Assembly: GCA_963726295.1 (NCBI GenBank)
Contig: CAVSBW010000006.1
Span: 41,938 to 105,937 of the forward strand
Direction of reading: 5' to 3'
Source of the DNA: DASSQJ01 sp963726295
Lineage (GTDB): Bacteria > Actinomycetota > Actinomycetes > Actinomycetales > Dermatophilaceae
DNA: 64,000 nucleotides
Part shown: one piece after another, positions 24,243-33,182 of the stretch
Numbering within the stretch: the stretch's first letter is position 1
How the letters are laid out: each line of letters starts with the position of its first letter
Notes under the pieces: generated by a model
Told to the model about the DNA's origin: nothing
Databases searched by the model: none
What the model saw: only the letters and a program-made list of their open reading frames with translations
Program-made: the position numbers and the translations under genes

Positions 24243-25409
24243 ATGACGACCCGGCTGCGTCGCCGGCTCGCCCCGCCGTACGGGGTCTGGGACTGGCTGC
24301 CCGCTCTCGTGCTGCTCGTACTGGCCGTGGCCGACGTCGCCTCGTCCGACACGGTCGTGGGGTCGCGGGCGCTCCTCCTCGTGGGGGCCTCCATCGCGTG
24401 CGTCGCCCTCCTGGCGCGGCGCCGCCTCCCCCTCCTCGTCCTCGCGGTCGTCGGCGTGGCCGTGCTGGTCCCGAGTGCCGCCGGCGCGCACGCACAGTCG
24501 GCACCGGTGGTCCTCGTCCTCGTCGCGGCCGTCTTCTCCGTCGCCCGCTACGAGCGCCGCCCCTGGGCGTTCGCCGGCCTGCCGCTCGGGATGGCGCTGG
24601 CGCTCGTGGGCAGCGCCAGCGACCCGCGCGAGACCCTCGCCTCCTCGTGGACCTGGTCGCTCAACGTCATCTGGATCTTCGGCATCGGACTGTGGCTCAG
24701 CGACTCCGACCGGCGGGTCGAGGCGACCCGCAGACAGGCGGAGGCGGACGCCAGGGCCGCCGCGGCGGAGGAGCGGCTCCGGGTGGCCCGCGACCTCCAC
24801 GACGTGCTCGCGCACAGCCTCTCGCTCATGGTGGTCCAGGCCGAGGTCGCCGACGAGCTGCTCGACGGCGACCCCGCCGGTGCTCGGCGGGCCGTAGGCC
24901 ACGTCCAGGAGGTCGGTCGCGCGGCCCTGCGCGAGACGCGCAGCGTGCTCGGGTTGCTGCGCGACCCGTCCGACTCCGCCGGGCTCGCCCACCTGCCGGC
25001 CCTCGCGGCTGCGTTCCGGGACGCCGGCCTCCCGGTGCTCCTCGACGTCGACACCGGCGTCGACCTCGCACCCGAGGCCGACGCGACCGCGTACCGGGTC
25101 GTCCAGGAGGCCCTCACGAACGCGCTGCGGCACGCGGGCGGGCCCCAGACCCGGGTGGGTGTGCTCCGCCGGGACGGCGCGGTCCACGTGCGGGTCGAGA
25201 ACGACGCACCCCGACCCGGGGCCGCCGTGGGTTCCGGCGGACCGGGCTCCGCCGGCCCCTCCGTTGCGGCCGGCGGCGGGCCGAGCCACGGCCTCCTCGG
25301 CATGCGCGAGCGGGTCGAGAGCTGTGGTGGCCGGCTGAGTGCCGGACCCCTCGCCGCGGGCGGATTCGTCGTCGAGGCGGTCCTGCCGGGGAGCGGGGGC
25401 CCACCATGA
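24243..25409 (+). CDS. Two-component sensor histidine kinase (NarL/LiaS-DesK type)
   Basis: 388 aa from ATG 24243. The N-terminal ~150 residues form four to five membrane segments with little extracytoplasmic loop, so it may sense the membrane itself. The HisKA_3 dimerisation helix VARDLHDVLAHSLSLMVVQAE has His186 as phospho-acceptor. The ATPase domain shows VVQEALTNALRHA (N box) and SHGLLGMRERV (G box), with a Gly/Ser/Pro-rich insertion between them. Its stop overlaps the start of the response regulator gene by ATGA, so the two are translationally coupled. Confidence 0.93.
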   Translation: MTTRLRRRLAPPYGVWDWLPALVLLVLAVADVASSDTVVGSRALLLVGASIACVALLARRRLPLLVLAVVGVAVLVPSAAGAHAQSAPVVLVLVAAVFSVARYERRPWAFAGLPLGMALALVGSASDPRETLASSWTWSLNVIWIFGIGLWLSDSDRRVEATRRQAEADARAAAAEERLRVARDLHDVLAHSLSLMVVQAEVADELLDGDPAGARRAVGHVQEVGRAALRETRSVLGLLRDPSDSAGLAHLPALAAAFRDAGLPVLLDVDTGVDLAPEADATAYRVVQEALTNALRHAGGPQTRVGVLRRDGAVHVRVENDAPRPGAAVGSGGPGSAGPSVAAGGGPSHGLLGMRERVESCGGRLSAGPLAAGGFVVEAVLPGSGGPP

Positions 25410-26050
25410 CCCGCGTCGTCGTCGTGGACGACCAGGAGCTCGTGCGCGAGGGCTTCGCCCTCATCCTCGACGCCCAGGAGGACCTCGAGGTGGTCGGGAC
25501 CGCCGCCGACGGGGTGGAGGCGCTCGCGCTCTGCCGCACTGAGCGCCCGGACGTGGTGCTGCTCGACCTGCGGATGCCCCGCCTCGACGGGCTCGCCGTG
25601 CTGCCACGCCTCCGGGCGGAGGTGCCGGACACCCGCGTGCTGGTGCTCACCACGTTCCCCGACGACGAGTACGTGGTCCGGGCGCTCCGGTCCGGGGCGA
25701 GCGGCTTCCTCCTCAAGGACTCGCCCCGGGGCTCGCTGGTCACGGCGGTCCGCTCCGTGGCGGCCGGGGAGGTCGTCCTCGACGAGAGCGTCACCGGCCC
25801 CCTCGTCGCAGGGCTGCCCGACGCGAAGCGGGCCACGCCGCACACCGCCGCGGTCTCGCGGATGACCACGCGCGAGCACGACGTGCTGCGGTGCGTGGCC
25901 CGGGGACTGACCAACGCGGAGACAGCGGCCGAGCTGCACATCTCGGAGACCACCGTGAAGACCCACCTGGGACGGCTGCTCACCAAGTGGGGCGCACGGG
26001 ACCGGATCGGCCTGGTCGTGATGGCGCACGAGGCCGGGCTGGCCCCCTGA
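25406..26050 (+). CDS. NarL-family response regulator
   Basis: 214 aa from ATG 25406, overlapping the kinase stop by 4 nt. Receiver domain with the acidic pair Asp8/Asp9, phosphorylation site Asp54 in VLLDLRMP, Thr in VLVLTTF and Lys in GFLLKDS. A LuxR-type helix-turn-helix at the C-terminus has LTNAETAAELHISETTVKTH. It should be phosphorylated by the upstream kinase and bind promoters as a dimer; the divergent membrane-protein gene is the obvious first candidate. The stimulus is not evident. Confidence 0.94.
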   Translation: MTRVVVVDDQELVREGFALILDAQEDLEVVGTAADGVEALALCRTERPDVVLLDLRMPRLDGLAVLPRLRAEVPDTRVLVLTTFPDDEYVVRALRSGASGFLLKDSPRGSLVTAVRSVAAGEVVLDESVTGPLVAGLPDAKRATPHTAAVSRMTTREHDVLRCVARGLTNAETAAELHISETTVKTHLGRLLTKWGARDRIGLVVMAHEAGLAP

Positions 26051-26109
26051 CCGACGCCGGCAGGCCCGCAGGCCCTCCGGCGCGGCCGGGGTGAGGGCAG
26101 GATGGGCCC

Positions 26110-27066
26110 GTGCCTGCGCCGTTCCGTCCGATGCTCGCGAGTCCCGCCGAGCGCGTCCCGGCGGGCTCGGCGTGGGCGCACGAGGTGAAGTGGGACGGGA
26201 TGCGGGTGCTCGTCGACGTCCGCGGGGGCGTGGTGTCGGTGTGGTCGCGGACCGAGCGCGACGTCACCGCGGCCTTCCCCGAGCTCGACGCGCTCGGCGA
26301 GACCTACGAGGACCTCCTCCTCGACGGGGAGGTCGTCGCGATGGACGACGGCCGGCCCAGCTTCCACGCCCTCGCCGACCGGATGCACGTGTCGTCGCGG
26401 CCCAAGGCCCTGCGCCTGGCGGCGACGCGCCCCGTGACCCTCATGGTGTTCGACCTGCTCCGGCTCTTCGGGGAGGATCTCACCGGCCAGCCCTGGTCCG
26501 CGCGGCGGCGGCTCCTCGAGCAGCTCGACCTCACCGGCGCGCACCGGCAGGTGCCTCCGGTGTACGACGACGGCGAGCAGCTGCTCGCGGCGACCGCCGA
26601 GCAGGGCCTCGAGGGCATCGTGTCGAAGCGGCGGTCCGCGGCCTACCACCCCGGTCGGCGCTCCGCCGACTGGCGCAAGCACGCGCACCGTACGACGTAC
26701 TCCGTCGTGGTCGGCGGCTGGCGCCCGGAGACGGGCTCGGGCGACCGGCTCGGCGCGGTGCTCGTGGGGCTGCCCGATGGCGACGGGGGGTGGCGCTTCG
26801 CGGGGCGGGTCGGGTCGGGGCTCGCCGGCGCGGAGGGTGAGCGCCTGCGGCGCCGGCTGGAGCCGCTGGCCCGCGCCGCCTCACCCTTCTCCGACGAGGT
26901 GCCCCGTATCGACGCGGTGGGCACCCGCTGGCTCGAGCCCGAGGTCGTCGTCGAGGTGCGCACGCTCGAGCTCACCGGCCTGCACCGGCTGCGCCAGCCC
27001 ACCTACCTCGGGGTCCGCCGCGACCTGATCCCCACCGACCTGCAGGAGGCCGGCAGTGGCGGCTGA
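26110..27066 (+). CDS. ATP-dependent DNA ligase, LigD ligase domain as a separate protein
   Basis: 318 aa from GTG 26110. Motif I EVKWDGMR holds the adenylated Lys27. LLDGEVVAMD (motif III region), GLEGIVSKRRSAAYHPGRRS (motif IV) and DWRKHAH (motif V) follow, then an OB-fold domain to the end. It seals breaks in non-homologous end joining. In mycobacteria this domain is fused to the polymerase and 3'-phosphoesterase domains of LigD. Here it is a free protein whose gene overlaps the polymerase gene by 11 bp. No phosphoesterase gene is present nearby. Confidence 0.93.
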   Translation: MPAPFRPMLASPAERVPAGSAWAHEVKWDGMRVLVDVRGGVVSVWSRTERDVTAAFPELDALGETYEDLLLDGEVVAMDDGRPSFHALADRMHVSSRPKALRLAATRPVTLMVFDLLRLFGEDLTGQPWSARRRLLEQLDLTGAHRQVPPVYDDGEQLLAATAEQGLEGIVSKRRSAAYHPGRRSADWRKHAHRTTYSVVVGGWRPETGSGDRLGAVLVGLPDGDGGWRFAGRVGSGLAGAEGERLRRRLEPLARAASPFSDEVPRIDAVGTRWLEPEVVVEVRTLELTGLHRLRQPTYLGVRRDLIPTDLQEAGSGG

Positions 27067-27934
27067 GCCCCAGGTCACCCGCGTCGAGGTCGGGGGGCGC
27101 AAGCTGCGCCTCACCAGCCTCGACAAGGTCATGTACCCGTCCACGGAGACCACGAAGGGCGAGGTGCTCGACTACTACGCCCGGGTGGCGCCGGTGCTGC
27201 TGCCGCACCTCGCCGACCGCCCGGTCACGCGGGTCCGGTGGCCGCACGGCGTCGAGGACCAGATGTTCTTCGAGAAGAACCTGCCGTCGGGAGCGCCCAG
27301 CTGGCTGCCGCGCGTGCCGGTCGACGACGTCACGTACCCGATGGTCACCGGGCTCGCTGATCTCGCCTACCTGGTGAACCTCAACTCCCTCGAGCTGCAC
27401 GTGCCGCAGTGGACGGTGGCCGACGACGGCTCGCGCGAGAACCCGAACCGCATCGTCATCGACCTCGACCCCGGCAAGCCCGCCGGCCTCCACGAGTGCG
27501 CCAAGGTGGCGCTCCTCGTCAGCGACCGGCTGGAGCGGCTGGGTCTCGAGCTCCACCCCGTGACCTCCGGCAGCAAGGGGATGCAGCTGTACGCCGGCCT
27601 CGGCGGCGACCTCACCTCCGACCAGGTCCGCGAGCTCGCCATGCAGCTCGCGCAGGAGATGACCAAGCGCCATCCCGACCTCGTGCTGTGGAAGATGACG
27701 AAGTCCCTGCGCCCCGGGAAGGTGTTCCTCGACTGGAGCCAGAACGTCGCCGCCAAGACCACGATCAGCCCCTACTCGTTGCGCGGGCGCGAGCTGCCGT
27801 GTGTGGCGGCGCCGCGCACGTGGGAGGAGGTGGAGCGCGGGGCTGCGGAGCCCGACGCGCTGCGGCAGGTGATGTTCGACGACGTGCTCGACCGGCTGGA
27901 GGAGCACGGCGACCTCATCGCCGACCTCCCCTGA
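27056..27934 (+). CDS. LigD-type primase-polymerase (AEP superfamily)
   Basis: 292 aa from GTG 27056, overlapping the ligase gene by 11 bp. LTSLDKVMYPSTETTKGEVLDYY at the start, then catalytic IDLDPG (Asp136 and Asp138), and HPVTSGSKGMQLYAGL, a hallmark of the archaeo-eukaryotic primase fold in LigD. It fills or extends DNA ends with ribo- or deoxyribonucleotides before ligation. With ku and the ligase gene it gives a complete minimal NHEJ set within 6.4 kb, spread over three genes. Confidence 0.94.
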   Translation: MAAEPQVTRVEVGGRKLRLTSLDKVMYPSTETTKGEVLDYYARVAPVLLPHLADRPVTRVRWPHGVEDQMFFEKNLPSGAPSWLPRVPVDDVTYPMVTGLADLAYLVNLNSLELHVPQWTVADDGSRENPNRIVIDLDPGKPAGLHECAKVALLVSDRLERLGLELHPVTSGSKGMQLYAGLGGDLTSDQVRELAMQLAQEMTKRHPDLVLWKMTKSLRPGKVFLDWSQNVAAKTTISPYSLRGRELPCVAAPRTWEEVERGAAEPDALRQVMFDDVLDRLEEHGDLIADLP

Positions 27935-28002
27935 CTGCGCGACGGCCGATGCACCCGCGCTCCCGAACGCCTGGGCCGTCGGAGCGGCCTAGGGTCGGAC
28001 GG

Positions 28003-29448
28003 ATGAGCGGGGAGACAGCGGCACGCCGACCGAACATCCTCATGGTCCTCACCGACGACCACGCCGCGCACGCCGTCGGGGCCTACGGCTCGGTGGTCAA
28101 CCGGACGCCGCACATTGACGAGATCGCGGCCACCGGCGCCCGGCTCGAGAACTGCTTCGCCACCAACTCGCTGTGCGCGCCGAGCCGGGCGAGCATCCTC
28201 ACCGGCACGTACAGCCACGTCAACGGCGTCCGGGTGCTGGCCGAGGGCATCGACGCGGGTCAGCCGACCTTCGTCTCGATGCTGCGCGAGGCCGGCTACC
28301 GCACCGCCGTCGTCGGCAAGTGGCACCTCGGCCACGGCGAGACCGACGGGGTGTCGCACGACCCGCAGGGCTTCGACCACTGGGAGGTCCTCGTCGACCA
28401 GGGCGAGTACCTCGACCCGCGGCTCCTCTCCGTGGACGGCCTGCGCACGGTGCCCGGCTACGCCACGGACGTCATCACCGACCTGGGGCTGACGTGGCTG
28501 GACTCCCTCGACGGCGACGAGCCGTGGTGCCTTCTCGTCCACCACAAGGCACCACACCGGCCGTGGACCCCGCACCCGGACCACCTCGACCTCTACACCG
28601 AACCCGTCCCGGTCCCGAGCACGTTCTGGGACGACTACGCCACCCGCAGCGCCTCGGCCCGCCGCGCCGCAATGCGCATCGCCGAGTGCATCAACCTCGA
28701 GGACCTCAAGACGGCGCCACCCCCGGGCCTCGACTACGAGGAGCTCGCGCTGTGGAAGTACCAGCGGTACATGGAGGACTACCTGCGCTGCGTGCACTCC
28801 GTCGACGAGAACGTCGGCCGGGTGCGCGACCACCTCGAGCAGCGCGGCGTCCTGGGCGACACCCTCCTCGTGTACACCTCCGACCAGGGCTTCTTCCTCG
28901 GCGACCACGGCTGGTACGACAAACGCCTCATGTACGAGCAGTCGATCCGAATGCCGTTCGTCGTGTCCTGGCCGGGGCGGATCGCGCCCGGAAGGGTCGT
29001 CGACACCATCGTCTCCAACGTCGACATGGCCCAGACGCTCCTCCACGCAGCCGGGGTCGAGCCGCATCCCCGGATGCAGGGGCGCAGCTTCCTCGGTGAC
29101 CTCACCGGGGCTCCCGACTCGCCGCCCCACGAGGGGCTGTACTACCGGTACTGGGAGAACGACGACCCCAACCACAAGGCGCCCGCCCACTACGGGTGGC
29201 GCACCCAGCGCTACGTCCTCATCTACTACTACAACGACGGGCTGGGGCTGCCGGGCACGAGCTGGCAGACGTACCCGCCGGAGTGGGAGCTGTACGACCT
29301 CGAGAAGGACCCGGAGCAGGTGCGCAACGTCCACGGCGACCCGGACTACCGGGCCGTGCGCGACGAGCTCGAGGTGGCGCTGTGGCGGGCCCAGGCAGCG
29401 GTTGGGGACTCACCGCACCCCAGCCAGCCACGGCCGGCCGGAGCCTGA
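28003..29448 (+). CDS. Sulfatase family hydrolase
   Basis: 481 aa from ATG 28003. RPNILMVLTDDH gives metal ligands Asp18 and Asp19. LCAPSRASILTG holds Cys58 of the C-x-P-S-R sulfatase motif, where Cys is converted to formylglycine. GKWHLG and YTSDQGFFLGDHGWYDK supply further active-site residues. No signal peptide is visible, so it appears cytosolic. It hydrolyses a sulfate (or phosphonate) ester of unknown substrate. The formylglycine-generating enzyme it would need is not in the window, and the gene stands alone after the NHEJ pair. Confidence 0.88.
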   Translation: MSGETAARRPNILMVLTDDHAAHAVGAYGSVVNRTPHIDEIAATGARLENCFATNSLCAPSRASILTGTYSHVNGVRVLAEGIDAGQPTFVSMLREAGYRTAVVGKWHLGHGETDGVSHDPQGFDHWEVLVDQGEYLDPRLLSVDGLRTVPGYATDVITDLGLTWLDSLDGDEPWCLLVHHKAPHRPWTPHPDHLDLYTEPVPVPSTFWDDYATRSASARRAAMRIAECINLEDLKTAPPPGLDYEELALWKYQRYMEDYLRCVHSVDENVGRVRDHLEQRGVLGDTLLVYTSDQGFFLGDHGWYDKRLMYEQSIRMPFVVSWPGRIAPGRVVDTIVSNVDMAQTLLHAAGVEPHPRMQGRSFLGDLTGAPDSPPHEGLYYRYWENDDPNHKAPAHYGWRTQRYVLIYYYNDGLGLPGTSWQTYPPEWELYDLEKDPEQVRNVHGDPDYRAVRDELEVALWRAQAAVGDSPHPSQPRPAGA

Positions 29449-29482
29449 CGGGCGGTCGGCGCCCCGGGGCCGGCTCGTCCGG

Positions 29483-29905
29483 TCAGACCTGAGCCGGCTC
29501 GTCCGTCTGCGCGGTCCGGGGCCGGCGGAGTCCTCCGGTGAGGAACCCGACGAGGGCACCGAGCCACGCGGCCACGACCGTGAGCGCGAGCCCGAAGGTG
29601 CCGGAGAAGGGCAGGTCGGTGAGGTAGGTCGAGAGCGAGAAGAACTCCGACGAGCCCACCTGCGGGAGCACCGCGAAGCCGAGGCCGACGACCACACCGA
29701 CGACGACCCAGCGCAGCAGCACCCGCCCGAAGTGGTCGCAGCGGGCGTCGCGCCAACCCCAGACGAACCCGGCGACGACGACCGCGAGGAAGGCGAACAG
29801 GCCGGCCCCGATGCTGGCCGTCCCGTCGTCGGACAGCAGGTTGGTCCCGAAGCCGACGGCGGCGGCGAGCATGGCGAGGACGACGGCGCGGACGAGGACC
29901 TTCAT
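29483..29905 (-). CDS. Small membrane protein, unknown function
   Basis: 140 aa from ATG 29905. Four hydrophobic segments: VLVRAVVLAMLAAAVGFG, ASIGAGLFAFLAVVVAGFVW, VLLRWVVVGVVVGLGFAVL and GLALTVVAAWLGALVGFL, with short polar turns (WRDARCDHFGR) and an Arg-rich cytoplasmic tail. No family recognised. The gene is convergent with the sulfatase gene and lies about 210 bp beyond the FhuF-like gene on the same strand. Confidence 0.7.
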   Translation of the reverse strand: MKVLVRAVVLAMLAAAVGFGTNLLSDDGTASIGAGLFAFLAVVVAGFVWGWRDARCDHFGRVLLRWVVVGVVVGLGFAVLPQVGSSEFFSLSTYLTDLPFSGTFGLALTVVAAWLGALVGFLTGGLRRPRTAQTDEPAQV

Positions 29906-30116
29906 GCCACCAGCCTCCCAGCGGCCCCCGCGCCGCGGCGGCTTCGATGTCGCCGGGTTGCCGGGCGCCGGTCCCGCCCGACGGCGCCACGCCCACCGGA
30001 GAGTCGGTGTGAGTCCGGAAGCCCGGTCATCACCGCCGGCGACCTTGCACGACACGCCGACGACCGCGAGCCATGGTCGGCATGTCCTGCAGGGTCGAGG
30101 GGCACGCGCTCCGCTG

Positions 30117-30692
30117 TCAGCGCAGGCGGGGGCACCCGGCGCACTCGGTGCAGCCGGGCAGGGCATAGATGAGGCAGCAGGACTCGCGGGGGGCGACCAC
30201 CGGCGCGACCCCGTAGCCGGTGACGGCCAGGGCCTCGCGCGAGGCGGCCACCCACATGTCCGTGACGAGCGCGGCGCGGACGTGCGGGCCGAGGCGCACC
30301 GAGGAGGTGTACCCACGGGCGAGTGGCTCCGCGACGGCGCGGTAGTCGGCCTCGGCGCGCGCCATCCGGTCGTGTACCCCGTCGTCGTCTGCCAGCAGCC
30401 CGGTGAGGCGCACGAGCTCGGGTACGAGCGCGCCGCCCAGGGCGAAGGTCAGGTCGTCGAGGCGGGCCCGCCACGGGCCGGTGACGGCCGCGTGCGCGGC
30501 GGTGTGGGCCGGAACCTGGAGCAGCCACTGGAGCACGAAGACGGCGGCCACCTGCGGTGCTGCCGCGCCGTCGTACCAGCGCCGGTGCAGGTCGTCGAGG
30601 GCCGCCTGCCAGGCCGTGGCGTCCGCGTCGAGGCCCAGCGGGAGTGGTGGCCCGCCGGCGGTGAAGCGCAGCCACGAGTGGTGCCGTGACAT
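30117..30692 (-). CDS. FhuF-like (2Fe-2S) ferric reductase family protein
   Basis: 191 aa from ATG 30692. The C-terminal cysteine cluster CCLIYALPGCTECAGCPRL (CC-x8-C-x2-C-x2-C) matches the 2Fe-2S site of FhuF-type proteins, which reduce ferric iron released from siderophores in the cytosol. The rest is helical without membrane segments. No siderophore uptake genes are adjacent. It lies 59 bp beyond lsr2 on the same strand, so some read-through from lsr2 is possible. Confidence 0.75.
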   Translation of the reverse strand: MSRHHSWLRFTAGGPPLPLGLDADATAWQAALDDLHRRWYDGAAAPQVAAVFVLQWLLQVPAHTAAHAAVTGPWRARLDDLTFALGGALVPELVRLTGLLADDDGVHDRMARAEADYRAVAEPLARGYTSSVRLGPHVRAALVTDMWVAASREALAVTGYGVAPVVAPRESCCLIYALPGCTECAGCPRLR

Positions 30693-30751
30693 GACCGGAG
30701 CGGCGGCACCCGGATCGGGCGCCGCCGCTCCGGCGGGGTGGGGCGAGGGGC

Positions 30752-31087
30752 TCAGGAGTTGGCCTTGTCGTAGGCCTCCTGGACCTCGGCCGAGATGCGG
30801 CCGCGGTCGCTCACGGAGAACCCGTTGTCGCGGGCCCAGGCGCGCACGGCGCCGAGGTCCTGCTTGCGGCCCGAGGACTTCGCCCCGGCCTTCGTGGTGC
30901 TGCGGCGGCCGCCCGTGCGCTCGGCGTGGCCGATCCACATCGCGAGGTCGTCCCGCAGCTTTGTCGCGTTCTCGGACGTCAGGTCGATCTCGTAGCTGAC
31001 ACCGTCGAGCGCGAAGGAGACCGTCTCGTCGGCGGGGGAGTTCTTGTCGACGTCGTCGACCAGAAGCACCTGGACCTTCTTGGCCAT
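30752..31087 (-). CDS. lsr2: Lsr2 nucleoid-associated protein
   Basis: 111 aa from ATG 31087 (MAKKVQVLLVDD). The N-terminal dimerisation and oligomerisation domain includes YEIDLTSENATKLRDDL. A linker with KSSGRK follows, then the C-terminal DNA-binding domain VRAWARDNGFSVSDRGRISA, whose RGR tripeptide inserts in the AT-rich minor groove. It is the actinobacterial functional counterpart of H-NS, bridging AT-rich DNA and silencing acquired genes. The order lysS - small membrane protein - lsr2 recalls the M. tuberculosis lysS-lsr2 pairing (Rv3598c-Rv3597c). Confidence 0.96.
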   Translation of the reverse strand: MAKKVQVLLVDDVDKNSPADETVSFALDGVSYEIDLTSENATKLRDDLAMWIGHAERTGGRRSTTKAGAKSSGRKQDLGAVRAWARDNGFSVSDRGRISAEVQEAYDKANS

Positions 31088-31230
31088 TGTGTGTGCCTTT
31101 CGGGGGTGGTGAATGCGGGGAAATACGCGGGCACCACAGGCGATGCCGCCGAAACCGTAGCAGTGGACAATGCAGCGGGTAAAGCATTGGTAAAGAAGAA
31201 CCACCGAAATCCCGCGGGGCCGAAAACGAC
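31088..31230 (-). promoter_or_regulatory. AT-rich lsr2 upstream region
   Basis: About 143 bp between the small membrane protein gene and lsr2, clearly richer in A and T than the rest of the window (runs such as AAAGCATTGGTAAAGAAG and CGAAAACGACCTACGAATTC). It should contain the lsr2 promoter. As Lsr2 prefers AT-rich DNA, autoregulation is plausible, but no single operator can be pointed out. Confidence 0.45.
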
Positions 31231-31455
31231 CTACGAATTCCGGGGGTGGCTTTCCGGGTCCTCCGAAACGTCCCCCGCGTCCCCGTCAGAGGGCGGGTCA
31301 GCCGCCCTGCGGCGGTCGAGTTCGGCCTCGAACTGTCGCTGCGCCAACCGTTCCCGGCGATCTCCTTGAATCATCCCCTTCATGAGGAAGTAGAAGATCG
31401 TCGCCACCACGATCGTGGGGATGATGGCGGTGAGGTAGGGCCAGAGCGCGTCCAC
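31231..31455 (-). CDS. Small single-span membrane protein
   Basis: 74 aa from GTG 31455, four bases after the lysS stop, so probably co-transcribed with lysS. One membrane helix (LTAIIPTIVVATIFYFLMKGM, about 8-28) is followed by a charged cytoplasmic helix (QGDRRERLAQRQFEAELDRRR) and an acidic Ser/Asp/Pro tail. Function unknown. Its fixed place between lysS and lsr2 is the only clue. Confidence 0.7.
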   Translation of the reverse strand: MDALWPYLTAIIPTIVVATIFYFLMKGMIQGDRRERLAQRQFEAELDRRRAADPPSDGDAGDVSEDPESHPRNS

Positions 31456-31459
31456 GGCC

Positions 31460-32959
31460 TCACGCCTCCGGCTTGAGGTGCGGAAACAGGATGGTCTCGC
31501 GGATGCTCGCCCCGGTGAAGAGCATGACGAGCCGGTCGATACCCAGCCCCAGCCCGCCCATCGGGGGCGCCCCGTACTCGAGCGCGCGCAGGAAGTCCTC
31601 GTCGAGCTGCATGGCTTCGGGGTCGCCACCCGCGGCACGCAGCGACTGCTCGGTGAGGACCTGCCGCTGGATGACCGGATCGACCAGCTCGGAGAACCCG
31701 GTGCCCCGCTCCACACCGGCGATGACGAGGTCCCACGCCTCGATGAGGCCCGGGGTCGAGCGGTGCGGACGGGCCAGCGGCTGCGCGATCGCCGGGTAGT
31801 CGCAGAGGAACGTGGGCTGGAGCAGTGTCGGCTCGACGACCTCGCCGAGGATCTCGAGGAAGACCTTGTCCTTCTCCCACGCGGGGTCCACCTCGACGCC
31901 GTGCCGCTCGGCCAGCTCGAGCAGCCGTTCCCGCGGGGTGTCGATGGTGACCGTCTCGCCGACCGCCTCGCTCACCGCGTCGTAGACCGGCAGCCACCGC
32001 CACTCGCCGTCGAGGTCGACGGTGCCGGCCGGGGTCTCGACCTGCCGCGAGCCGACGGCGTCGGCCGCCCCGAGATAGAGGTCGCGCATCAGCGCCCCGA
32101 TGGTGCGCTGGTCGCCCCACGCCTGGTAGGCCTCGAGCATCGTGAACTCCGCCGAGTGGGTGGCGTCGATGCCCTCGTTGCGGAAGATCCGCCCCATCTC
32201 GTACACGCGGTCGACCCCGCCGACCACGGCCTTCTTGAGCGACAGCTCGAGGGCGATGCGCAGCACCATGGCCTGGTCGAAGGCGTTGAGGTGGGTGTGG
32301 AACGGCCGCGCGGCGGCGCCGCCGTGCACGAGCTGCAGCACCGGGGTCTCGACCTCAAGGTACCCCTGGTCGTCGAGGACCACGCGCACCGCGCGCAGGA
32401 TGGCGGCCTTGGTGCGCACCATGTCGCGGGCCTCCTGGCGCACCACGAGGTCGGCGTAGCGCTGGCGCACCCGCGACTCCTCCGAGAGCTCCTTGTGGAG
32501 CACCGGCAGCGGCCGCAGCGCCTTGCTCGCCATCTCCCAGCGGGAGGCCATCACCGAGAGCTCGCCGCGGCGCGAGGAGATGACCCGACCCTCGACGAAC
32601 ACGTGGTCGCCGAGATCGACGTCGGACTTCCACGCGGCCAGGGCGTCCGCACCCACCTCGGCGAGGCTGAGCATCACCTGGAGCCGGGTGCCGATGCCCT
32701 CCTGGAGGGTGGCGAAGGCGAGCTTGCCGGTGTTGCGGACGAAGACCACGCGCCCGGCGACCCCGACGACGTCCTGGGTCTCCTCGCCGGCCTCGAGCCG
32801 CCCGTGGTAGGCCGCACGGACCTCGGCGAGCGAGTGGGTGCGGGGGACCGAGACGGGGTGGGCCTGGCCACCGGCGGCGAGGATGCGGTCGCGCTTCTCC
32901 CGACGGATCCGCATCTGCTCGGGCAGGTCGGCCTCGGGGAGGGCGGTGGAGGTCGGCAT
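31460..32959 (-). CDS. lysS: Lysine-tRNA ligase (class II)
   Basis: 499 aa from ATG 32959. An N-terminal OB anticodon-binding domain (VGVAGRVVFVRNTGKLAFAT) precedes the class II catalytic core, with motif 2 FRNEGIDATHSAEFTMLEAY and motif 3 GLGLGIDRLVMLFTG. It charges tRNA-Lys. Length is normal for a free-standing bacterial LysRS, not the LysX fusion. The frame extends upstream but only the ATG 32959 start gives the family N-terminus. Divergent from mmsA across 223 bp. Confidence 0.96.
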   Translation of the reverse strand: MPTSTALPEADLPEQMRIRREKRDRILAAGGQAHPVSVPRTHSLAEVRAAYHGRLEAGEETQDVVGVAGRVVFVRNTGKLAFATLQEGIGTRLQVMLSLAEVGADALAAWKSDVDLGDHVFVEGRVISSRRGELSVMASRWEMASKALRPLPVLHKELSEESRVRQRYADLVVRQEARDMVRTKAAILRAVRVVLDDQGYLEVETPVLQLVHGGAAARPFHTHLNAFDQAMVLRIALELSLKKAVVGGVDRVYEMGRIFRNEGIDATHSAEFTMLEAYQAWGDQRTIGALMRDLYLGAADAVGSRQVETPAGTVDLDGEWRWLPVYDAVSEAVGETVTIDTPRERLLELAERHGVEVDPAWEKDKVFLEILGEVVEPTLLQPTFLCDYPAIAQPLARPHRSTPGLIEAWDLVIAGVERGTGFSELVDPVIQRQVLTEQSLRAAGGDPEAMQLDEDFLRALEYGAPPMGGLGLGIDRLVMLFTGASIRETILFPHLKPEA

Positions 32960-33182
32960 CTCGGTCACAAGCGTCAAGGGTACGAGTGCGGCGTGGGCGA
33001 CCCGAACCCCGACCACTGGCCGACCGCCCGGCGTGGCGGCCCCCGTCGTGCGGGCGTCACGAGGAGCGAGCCTGACCAGCGCGGAAACAGTGGTGCAGGC
33101 AGCCCTCGACCACGGTCTCCATGACGCTGGCCTGATCTGACACACTGATTCCACTCATTCGCACCAGAAGGACCGATACCCC

